This document shows positions 6,911-13,458 of a stretch of DNA of 27,065 nt, piece after piece. Made by a program: the position numbers and the translations under genes. This DNA is from JBKPCD01 sp046727175 (GTDB lineage: Bacteria; Acidobacteriota; Vicinamibacteria; Vicinamibacterales; 2-12-FULL-66-21): positions 1 through 27,065 of the forward strand of contig JBKPCD010000302.1 in NCBI GenBank assembly GCA_046727175.1. Reading direction: 5' to 3'. The notes beneath the pieces are model-generated. The model saw only the letters and a program-made list of their open reading frames with translations, searched no databases and was not told the DNA's origin. Position 1 is the stretch's first letter, and the number at the start of each line of letters is the position of its first letter.

Positions 6911-8186
6911 TCGTGTCGCGTGGAGCCTGGTCGTGATGGCGATCGGCTTCCGGCTCGCGCTGTTCGGCTTTTGTGCCGGCGACCCCGATCGATCGCTGCT
7001 CGACAGCGATTCCGCCGAGTACTTGCGCATTGCGCGGAACCTCGCTGAAGGTCACGGCTTCACGCAATCAGAGGGACCGCCGTACACGCCGGATGTCCGC
7101 CGTACGCCGGTGTATCCAACGATTGTCGCAGCGGTCTCTGCAATGCCGCACGCGGGCGTTCGCGCCGCGGTGATTGCCGGCATCTTGGCGGCGGCTGCGA
7201 CGGTCATCGTTCAAATCGAGTTGACGCGAATCCTCTTCGGGCCTGTTGCCGCGCGGGCCGCTGGATTGTTATTGGGTCTCGATCTCACGAGCGCTGCGTA
7301 TGCGACGCAGCTCCTGACCGAGATGGTGTTCACGCTGTTGCTGACCGGATCGCTCCTCGCGCTCGTCGACGCTCGTCGTTCGACTGGCCCGAGGGCGGTG
7401 GCAGCCGGCACACTCGCGGGATTGGCGGCGTTGTGCCGGCCGATTGCGCTGCTGTTCCCGGTCGTCCTGCTGCCCGCGTGCGTGTGGCCCGAGTCCGGCG
7501 GCCGTTCGCGAAAAACCTCGACGATCCACGCAGCTGTCAGGTTCGTCATCGTCGTCGCGATCAGCACGGCCCTCGTGAGCATCTGGGCGTTCCGTAACCA
7601 GCGAGTCAGCGGCGCGACGACCATCAGTTCGGTCGCAGCGACCAACATCTATCTTCACCGGGCGGCGTACGTCGCCGCGCGGCAGGAACATCGTCGAGTG
7701 GAAGACGTGCGTGCGGAATGGGAACGAGAGCTCTCGGAACGGTCCGCAGGATGGACGACCGAGGAACGACTCGACTGGATGCAGCAGCACGGGCGCGCCT
7801 TGATTCTCGCGAATCCTCTCGACTATGTCGTGGTGTTCGGCCAGGGCCTCCTGCGGATGCTGCGCCCCGATGCCGACATCCTCCCGCGCGTGCTCGGGAT
7901 TTCGACGGCAAGTCGCGCCTGGGCGGTGATCGTGACCGTCGCATGGATCCAGCTGCTCGTCGTGTACGCGCTCGCGGCGTACGGCACGGCGATCGTCTGG
8001 CGACGTTCGAGGCTGCTTGCCGCGGTGCCGATTGCGGTTCTGGCGTACTTCGTCCTGGTCGGCGGACCTGAGATGTATCCGCGCTTCAGAGTGCCGCTCA
8101 TGCCAGTGATCTGCATGCTTGCTGGTGCGGCGATGTATTCGTTGGTCGTGCCGCCCAGGGGACAGCCGCTCGCCGCCCATGGCTGA
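6888..8186 (+). CDS. Integral membrane GT-C-fold glycosyltransferase (PMT/ArnT-like)
   Basis: This 432-residue polytopic protein has about eight to ten hydrophobic helices. The first loop has the acidic motif LLDSDSAEYLRIARNL followed by EGHGF, as in PMT_2/ArnT-type glycosyltransferases, where these aspartates bind the phosphate of a polyprenyl-phosphate sugar. A second loop carries RTPVYPTIV, and the C-terminus ends in the family's RFRVPLMPVICMLAG block, close to the usual RYRIP motif. It would move a sugar from a lipid carrier onto an acceptor on the periplasmic side of the inner membrane. It overlaps the oxidoreductase gene by 23 nt upstream and the next gene by 8 nt (ATGGCTGA), which suggests translational coupling. 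The exact donor and acceptor are unknown. Confidence 0.82.
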   Translation: MAAFRRPDRVAWSLVVMAIGFRLALFGFCAGDPDRSLLDSDSAEYLRIARNLAEGHGFTQSEGPPYTPDVRRTPVYPTIVAAVSAMPHAGVRAAVIAGILAAAATVIVQIELTRILFGPVAARAAGLLLGLDLTSAAYATQLLTEMVFTLLLTGSLLALVDARRSTGPRAVAAGTLAGLAALCRPIALLFPVVLLPACVWPESGGRSRKTSTIHAAVRFVIVVAISTALVSIWAFRNQRVSGATTISSVAATNIYLHRAAYVAARQEHRRVEDVRAEWERELSERSAGWTTEERLDWMQQHGRALILANPLDYVVVFGQGLLRMLRPDADILPRVLGISTASRAWAVIVTVAWIQLLVVYALAAYGTAIVWRRSRLLAAVPIAVLAYFVLVGGPEMYPRFRVPLMPVICMLAGAAMYSLVVPPRGQPLAAHG

Positions 8187-9069
8187 CACGATCGCGCGAT
8201 CACCTCGCGTATCGATCGTCCTTGCCGGCGTGAACGTGCGCGATACGCTGCGGCCATGGCTGGAGTCGATCGCGCCACAGCTCGCGGGACAGGACGCGGA
8301 CGTGCTCCTTGCCGTCACGGCTGGAGACGCAGACTACGCGCGTGACGTCGCGAACAGGTTCGGTGTCGCGCAGGTGATTGCGATCCCGTCCGGCGCGCTG
8401 GTGCCTGACCTGTGGGGAGCTGCAATCGCGCGCGCCACCGGAGCCATCATTGCCGTCAGTATCAGCGCGTGCACGCCGGCAGCGGACTGGTTCGACGCGA
8501 TCGTGAGAGCGCACGGCGCGCCGTACGTCGCGATCGGCGGTGTTATCGACGTCGCCACTGACGCGAGCCTCACCGACCGAGCCCTGCACCTCGTGCGATA
8601 CACACCGTACATCCCTCCAGTCACCGCGGCGGAAGTCGACGAGATCGCCGGAGACAATGGAACCTACAAGCGCCGGGCATTCGATGCACTGTTCGCGCGT
8701 ATCGAGCGCGAGGGATTCTGGGAGGCGGAGCTTCACCGCGAGCTGCGCGTGCGCGGCGACGCGCTGTGGGTCGATCCGGCGATTCGTGTGACGCATGCCC
8801 ACTCGTATTCGGCAGCGGGCTTCTCGAAGCAACGATTCGTGCACGGCCGCCACTTCGGACGCATGCAACGGCGCGCGCTGACACAGGGCAGCGCGCTGCT
8901 TCGAGCCGCCCTGGCGCCTGCAGTGCCCGCTGTCATGATCGCTCGGCAGCTTCAGACGCTGTCGCGGCGCGGCCGTCTGGACGGCAGAATGCTGATGGCC
9001 GTGCCGCTGGCCTTCTGGTTCCTGAGCTGCTGGGCCTGGGGCGAAGCGGTAGGGCTCGTCGGTGGCTGA
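8179..9069 (+). CDS. GT2-like glycosyltransferase with a degenerate DXD site
   Basis: This 296-residue protein begins at the ATG that overlaps the previous stop as ATGGCTGA; a longer frame from 8119 lies inside the previous gene. The N-terminus (RVSIVLAGVNVRDTLRPWLESI) matches the first strand and helix of the GT-A fold. LWGAAIARATGAIIAV is the helix-strand leading to the donor site, but where family members have a DXD this one reads SISACTPAADW, so the metal-binding acids are absent. GDNGTYKRRAFD and FWEAELHRELR correspond to the acceptor part. Two hydrophobic helices close the protein (APAVPAVMIARQL and AVPLAFWFLSCWAWGEAVGLVGG). The next gene is a paralogue. It may be a weak, metal-independent or non-catalytic partner. 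Confidence 0.78.
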   Translation: MADTIARSPRVSIVLAGVNVRDTLRPWLESIAPQLAGQDADVLLAVTAGDADYARDVANRFGVAQVIAIPSGALVPDLWGAAIARATGAIIAVSISACTPAADWFDAIVRAHGAPYVAIGGVIDVATDASLTDRALHLVRYTPYIPPVTAAEVDEIAGDNGTYKRRAFDALFARIEREGFWEAELHRELRVRGDALWVDPAIRVTHAHSYSAAGFSKQRFVHGRHFGRMQRRALTQGSALLRAALAPAVPAVMIARQLQTLSRRGRLDGRMLMAVPLAFWFLSCWAWGEAVGLVGG

Positions 9070-9976
9070 TTCGATCGACGGTTCATCCACGCCGTTCGTA
9101 TCGCTCGTGATAGCGTCTCGCGCGGGGGGCGAACCGCTCCTCGCGTGCATCGAGTCGTTCGCACGATTCGAGGACGAAAGCTTCGAGGTGATTGTCGCGG
9201 AGTGCGCGGAGCCAACGACGCCCGCGACGATTCGTGCGCACTTTCCGTCCGTGCGCGTCCTGCATTTCGCGGAGTCTCGCACGATTCCGGATCTGCGCGC
9301 AGCGGGGTTGCTTGCGGCTCGTGGAGCGATTGTCGCCGTGACGAGCGATCGCTGTCGTGCGGAGGATGGCTGGCTGCGTGCCGTGCAGTCCAGCCACGAG
9401 CGTCCGGTGGGCGCTGTCGGCGGTGCGATTGAGAACGCCGTCACCAATCGCATCCTCGACTGGGCCGTGTTCTTCTGTGAGTACGGCCGCTACATGCTTC
9501 CGCTCTCGTCGGAGGCGACCAGCGATCTCCCGGGCCACAACGTGGCGTACACGCGAACCGCGCTCGACGCGATCCGCGATCTGCTTTCACCGGCGTGCTG
9601 GGATCCGCTGTGGCACAAGCGGCTCGAAGAACGCGGCCTGACGCTCGCTCGCGAACCATCGATGCTCGTCTCGCTTCACAAGCGTTCGTCACTGAGCGCG
9701 TTCATCGCCGAGCGATACGACTATTCGCGATCGTTTGCCGGCCAGCGCGTCGCTGGACGGCCGTGGCTGATACGCTTCATTCGGGCGGCGACGACACCGC
9801 TCCTGCCCCCGATTCTTCTCGTCCGCCTGGTGCGACAGATCCTGCCGAAGCACCGGCACCGTCGTGAGCTCGCGTTCAGCATGCCGTATCTGGCGCTCTT
9901 CGCCCTCGTGTGGGCCGCCGGCGAATGCGTCGGCTACGTGGCGGGGCCCGGAACGAACGCGCACCACATCGATTGA
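9062..9976 (+). CDS. GT2-like glycosyltransferase, tandem paralogue of the preceding gene
   Basis: This 304-residue protein starts with a GTG that overlaps the preceding stop as GTGGCTGA. It shares its architecture with the gene at 8179: start residues MAD, first strand FVSLVIASRAGG, the helix LRAAGLLAARGAIVAV, a hydrophobic tail ending in LVWAAGECVGYVAG (compare CWAWGEAVGLVGG), and similar length. Here the donor-site strand reads VTSDRCRAEDGW and keeps an aspartate. LPGHNVAYTRTALD corresponds to the acceptor-side motif and WHKRLEERGL to the following helix. It is probably membrane-associated at the inner face and adds one sugar in the same pathway. Both the protein likeness and the almost identical 8-nt junction point to gene duplication. 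Confidence 0.82.
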   Translation: MADSIDGSSTPFVSLVIASRAGGEPLLACIESFARFEDESFEVIVAECAEPTTPATIRAHFPSVRVLHFAESRTIPDLRAAGLLAARGAIVAVTSDRCRAEDGWLRAVQSSHERPVGAVGGAIENAVTNRILDWAVFFCEYGRYMLPLSSEATSDLPGHNVAYTRTALDAIRDLLSPACWDPLWHKRLEERGLTLAREPSMLVSLHKRSSLSAFIAERYDYSRSFAGQRVAGRPWLIRFIRAATTPLLPPILLVRLVRQILPKHRHRRELAFSMPYLALFALVWAAGECVGYVAGPGTNAHHID

Positions 9977-9979
9977 ACC

Positions 9980-11158
9980 GTGCGCATCCTCGTTGATGGC
10001 GGCACCTGGACCAACCGGCGCGGGTACGGCCGCTTCACACGCGAACTCATCAGCGCCGCTGCGACGATTCCGAGCGCGCACGAACTCGCGCTCGTCCTCG
10101 ACGACTCGGTTCCAACCGATGACGTACCGTCAGGCATCGACATCGAACGTGTGCACCTTGGTGCCCTGCCGACCGACGCGGCATCGGCCGGCGGACATCG
10201 CAGCCTCCGAGACTTGTGGACGATGTCCCGCGCGCTGAGCCGAAGCAGAGCGGACTGCGTGTTCTTCCCGTCGGTTTACACCTACGTCCCGCTCTTCACG
10301 CACGCGCCGGTGATCATCTGCGTTCACGACGTGATCCCCGAACGGCTGCCGTCGCAGGTCTTCCCGACGCGGCGATCGCGGATGTTCTGGACCTTGAAGA
10401 CGAGAACAGCGTTGCACCAGGCGACACGGATCGTCACCGTGTCCGAACACGCGCGCCGCGGGATCGCGAGTCACTTCGGAATCGAACCGCAGGCGATCGG
10501 GGTCATCTCCGAGGCGCCATCCGGCATCTTCTCGCCAGCGGCCGATCCTTCGCCCGGCCACGATCTGCTGAGGACGCTGGGATTGTCGGCTGACGAACGG
10601 CTTCTGCTCTACGTCGGCGGGCTTGCGCCGCACAAGAACCTTGCGGCGCTGCTGCACGCGATGGTGTCGCTGCGCAGCAAGAGCGGCTCGCTTGGCGCAA
10701 CGCTCCTGATTGTGGGCGACTACACGCACGACGCGTTTCGCTCCGCATATCCAACGCTGCGCGCCCAGGTCGAGCGCGAGCGGCTCGCGTGGGTACGGTT
10801 CACCGGCGCTCTGCCCGACCGCACCGTGGCCGCGCTGATGCGCCTCGCCGACGCGCTCGTGTTGCCGTCGTTCGAGGAAGGGTTCGGCCTTCCCGGAGTC
10901 GAAGCGGCCGCCTGCGGTGCGGTCGTCGTCGCGACTCGTCACAGCGCGCTGCCGGATGTGCTCGGCGACACCGCGCTGTATTTCGACCCGCACGCGCCAG
11001 ACGAACTCGAGCGGGCACTGGAAGCGGTGCTGACCGATCCGTCGCTCCGAACGACGCTCGGCGCCCGTGCGTCGGTCAAGGCAAGCGCGTTAACGTGGAC
11101 CACGGCGGCACGTCGCCTGCTCGACACCGTCGAAGAGCTCGCAGGCTCGAATCTCTAA
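9980..11158 (+). CDS. Family 4 glycosyltransferase (GT-B fold)
   Basis: A 392-residue retaining glycosyltransferase. The N-terminal lobe opens with MRILVDGGTWTNRRGYGRFTRELI, a glycine-bearing loop of the acceptor side, and contains VIICVHDVIPERLP and ATRIVTVSEHARRGI. The C-terminal lobe carries LLYVGGLAPHKNLAALLHA and the diagnostic nucleotide-binding motif PSFEEGFGLPGVEAAACG (about residues 297-313), with the two glutamates of the EX7E signature. The start is a GTG 3 nt after the previous stop; the closest ATG is much further in. The gene ends at 11158, where a long inverted word array begins, so this may be the last gene of a transcript. Enzymes of this group transfer hexoses to lipid-linked or glycan acceptors in the cytoplasm. 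Confidence 0.9.
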   Translation: MRILVDGGTWTNRRGYGRFTRELISAAATIPSAHELALVLDDSVPTDDVPSGIDIERVHLGALPTDAASAGGHRSLRDLWTMSRALSRSRADCVFFPSVYTYVPLFTHAPVIICVHDVIPERLPSQVFPTRRSRMFWTLKTRTALHQATRIVTVSEHARRGIASHFGIEPQAIGVISEAPSGIFSPAADPSPGHDLLRTLGLSADERLLLYVGGLAPHKNLAALLHAMVSLRSKSGSLGATLLIVGDYTHDAFRSAYPTLRAQVERERLAWVRFTGALPDRTVAALMRLADALVLPSFEEGFGLPGVEAAACGAVVVATRHSALPDVLGDTALYFDPHAPDELERALEAVLTDPSLRTTLGARASVKASALTWTTAARRLLDTVEELAGSNL

Positions 11159-11427
11159 TCCCTAATCACTGATCGCGAATCCCTTATCGTCGAATCGTTC
11201 AATCATCGAATCTTGAATCCGTGAATCGACTGAACCGTGCTACGTTTGCGACGCCATTCATTCATCGCCGTGGGCGACACACGACGTGTCGGGACCGATT
11301 ACGATTCGTGGTCCGCATGGGCTGATTCGATGACTCACAATTCATGGATTCGATTCGACGATTCAGGGATTCAAGGATCCGAGGATTAGCGATTCGAGAT
11401 CAGGGATTAGGGATCAGGGATTCAGGG
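11148..11427. repeat. Inverted pair of AATC/GATT word arrays around a core hairpin
   Basis: From 11148 to about 11235 the plus strand is built of words such as AATCCCTAATC, GAATCGTTC and GAATCTTGAATCC. From about 11320 to 11427 it is built of the complements (GATTCGA, GGGATTC, GGGATTAGGGATC). The halves can pair imperfectly over most of their length. The core holds a small perfect hairpin, CGACAC-acgac-GTGTCG (11275-11291). The right array ends 4 nt before the ATG at 11432. No protein or RNA gene is recognised here. Confidence 0.75.
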
Positions 11428-11431
11428 TTTT

Positions 11432-12652
11432 ATGCGCTTCTGCATGGTGACGACGTTCTATCCGCCCTATCATTTCGGTGGGGACGCAATCTACGTCCAC
11501 CGGCTCGCCCAGGCGCTGGCGCGGCGCGGTCACTGGGTCGACGTGCTGCACGATCTCGACGCGTACTACCTCGCAAGACGGCAGGAGCCCGTGCAGCAGT
11601 TCGAGGAGCACGAACGGGTACGCGTGCATCGCATGAAGTCGCCGTTTGGATTCCTCTCGCCGCTCGCAACGCAGCAGACCGGCCGGCCCTGGCTGAAGCC
11701 TGCAATCCGGGAGCACCTGACCTCGGGTTCGTACGATGTCGTGCACTTCCACAATGCATCGCTCATCGGGGCATCCGCGTTCCGATACGGCAACGCGATC
11801 AAGCTGCTCACGACGCACGAGCACTGGCTGATCTGCCCGATGCACGTGTTGTGGAAGTTCAACCGCGAGCCGTGCGACCACCCGGAGTGCTTCGCGTGCT
11901 GTGTGCGCGGACGCCGCCCGCCACAGCTCTGGCGCTACACCGGACGCATGACGCGCGACCTGCGCCACATCGACCGGATCCTTTCGCCGAGCCGCTTCAC
12001 CCGCATGCGACACATCAAGGCTGGCGTCGACGTGCCGATTTCGGTATTGCCATATTTCGTTCCCCCGGTTCCCGAGACACAAGACGAGCCGCCGCATCCG
12101 AGACCGTATTTTCTGTTCGTCGGTCGTCTCGTCGCGCTCAAAGGCGTTGGGCCGCTGCTGGACGCCTTCAGGCGCTATCGGGATGCCGACCTGCTCGTGG
12201 TTGGTGACGGTCAGGAAGCCGCTTCGCTCAAGGCAGCCGCCGTCAGTCAGTCGAACGTGACGTTTCTCGGAAGCCGCGATCAACAGCAGCTCGCGACGTT
12301 GTATCGTCACGCGATTGCCCTGATCATGCCGTCGATTGGTTACGAGGTCTTCGGCATCGTATTGATCGAAGCGCTCGCCGCTCGAACGCCGATCATCGTC
12401 CGGAATCTCGGCGGGATGCCGGAAGCTGTCGAAGACTCGCAGGCGGGATTCACGTTTCGTGACGAGGAAGAACTGCTCGCGGCGATGCGGACGCTTCAGT
12501 CGGCTCCGAATCTCCGGCGGCAGCTCGGCGAGAGCGGCCATGCCGCGTATCTCGCCCGATGGAGCGAAGGTCCTCACGTCGACGCATACCTCGCGCTGAT
12601 CGACGCAGAAGCACGAGCGCGTCGAGAGAGCGCATCGCGCGCGGCGAATTGA
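11432..12652 (+). CDS. Family 4 glycosyltransferase with a cysteine-rich insert
   Basis: A 406-residue GT-B glycosyltransferase. The N-terminus MRFCMVTTFYPPYHFGGDA has the typical acceptor-lobe start with a glycine loop. In the middle lies HEHWLICPMHVLW, followed by a cluster of four cysteines in EPCDHPECFACCVRG and then RRPPQLWRYTGRM. I recognise this block from a subgroup of bacterial GT4 enzymes, where it may bind a metal. The C-terminal lobe has YFLFVGRLVALKGV and the nucleotide-sugar motif MPSIGYEVFGIVLIEALAA (about 301-319) with two glutamates seven residues apart. The start ATG is preceded by CAGGG, which comes from the flanking repeat array, rather than by a standard Shine-Dalgarno sequence. 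The stop abuts the next start (TGAATG). Confidence 0.88.
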   Translation: MRFCMVTTFYPPYHFGGDAIYVHRLAQALARRGHWVDVLHDLDAYYLARRQEPVQQFEEHERVRVHRMKSPFGFLSPLATQQTGRPWLKPAIREHLTSGSYDVVHFHNASLIGASAFRYGNAIKLLTTHEHWLICPMHVLWKFNREPCDHPECFACCVRGRRPPQLWRYTGRMTRDLRHIDRILSPSRFTRMRHIKAGVDVPISVLPYFVPPVPETQDEPPHPRPYFLFVGRLVALKGVGPLLDAFRRYRDADLLVVGDGQEAASLKAAAVSQSNVTFLGSRDQQQLATLYRHAIALIMPSIGYEVFGIVLIEALAARTPIIVRNLGGMPEAVEDSQAGFTFRDEEELLAAMRTLQSAPNLRRQLGESGHAAYLARWSEGPHVDAYLALIDAEARARRESASRAAN

Positions 12653-13435
12653 ATGGCTGTCGAGGCCACGCAGCGGATCCTGCCCGTCCTCACCTATCAC
12701 TCGATCGACGCTTCGGGCTCCGTGATTTCGACGAGGCCCTCCGTATTCGAGTGCCAGATCAAGTCGCTCGCCGACGCGGGCTGGCAGACGCTGACGATTG
12801 ATGAAATGCTGGCCGGCCGCGGCTCGGGATCGTGGCCGCATCGCTCGGTCGTGCTGACGTTCGATGACGGTTATCGAAACGTCCTCGAAGTTGCTGCACC
12901 GATTCTTTCGCAACATCGGTTTCACGCAATCGTCTTCGTCGTCGCCGACCGCGCCGGTGGCACGGCCGCGTGGCGAGATCAGCCAGCCGCGATGAGAGCT
13001 GCGCCGCTGATGGACTGGCGAGAGCTGCGGGGCATCGTCTCGATGGGATTCGCTCTGGGCGCGCACTCGCTCACGCATCCGCGGCTGCCGATGCTTGCCG
13101 CAGACGCTGCCGACCGGGAGCTCGGTCTGGCGAAGCGGATCATTGAAGAGCAGTGTGAAGTGAACGTCACCGCCTTCGCGTACCCGTACGGCGCTCGAAC
13201 GATTGCCATCGAGCAACTAGCCGCACAGCACTATCGTGCGGCGTTCGGTACGCGACTCGGCTTTGCGACTCCGAGCAGTCGATGCATGGACCTCGAGCGC
13301 GTGGACGCGTACTACTTGCGCCGGTTCGCGTCGATCGAACGGCTCGACAGTCGCATGACGGGCGCTTACATCCTCACTCGACGACTCGCGCGCGCGTTAC
13401 ACAGCGTGTTTGGTCACTGGCGGCCGAGGCACTGA
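12653..13435 (+). CDS. Polysaccharide deacetylase (NodB-fold, CE4)
   Basis: A 260-residue carbohydrate esterase 4 protein. Motif 1 is VVLTFDDGYRN (TFDDG at 69-73, catalytic base and metal aspartates). Motif 2 is GAHSLTHP, with metal histidines at 138 and 142. Motif 3 is FAYPYGAR around 175-182. The N-terminus (ILPVLTYHSID) is the usual first strand. It removes N-acetyl groups from a polymer or oligosaccharide. There is no signal peptide or membrane segment, so it may act on a cytoplasmic lipid-linked precursor, which is unusual for secreted CE4 enzymes but known in polysaccharide clusters. Its ATG immediately follows the preceding stop, so it is co-translated with the GT4. It ends 23 nt before the convergent permease gene. 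Confidence 0.88.
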   Translation: MAVEATQRILPVLTYHSIDASGSVISTRPSVFECQIKSLADAGWQTLTIDEMLAGRGSGSWPHRSVVLTFDDGYRNVLEVAAPILSQHRFHAIVFVVADRAGGTAAWRDQPAAMRAAPLMDWRELRGIVSMGFALGAHSLTHPRLPMLAADAADRELGLAKRIIEEQCEVNVTAFAYPYGARTIAIEQLAAQHYRAAFGTRLGFATPSSRCMDLERVDAYYLRRFASIERLDSRMTGAYILTRRLARALHSVFGHWRPRH

Positions 13436-13458
13436 GCTCCCAGACGAGCGGCCGCAGG

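Noticed and set aside
5648..7030. 460-codon minus-strand frame opposite the Gfo/Idh/MocA gene
   Set aside because: Composition is dominated by Arg, Asp and Pro with no motifs, while the plus strand encodes a convincing oxidoreductase with cofactor motifs.
11148..11427. Telomere-like GGGATT repeats or an origin of replication
   Set aside because: The words are degenerate and arranged as an inverted pair inside a gene run; there is no DnaA-box cluster or AT-rich unwinding region.
11414..13216. 600-codon minus-strand frame opposite the GT4 and deacetylase genes
   Set aside because: No family motif; the opposite strand carries TFDDG, the HxxxH pair and the GT4 signature, so this is an antisense shadow.
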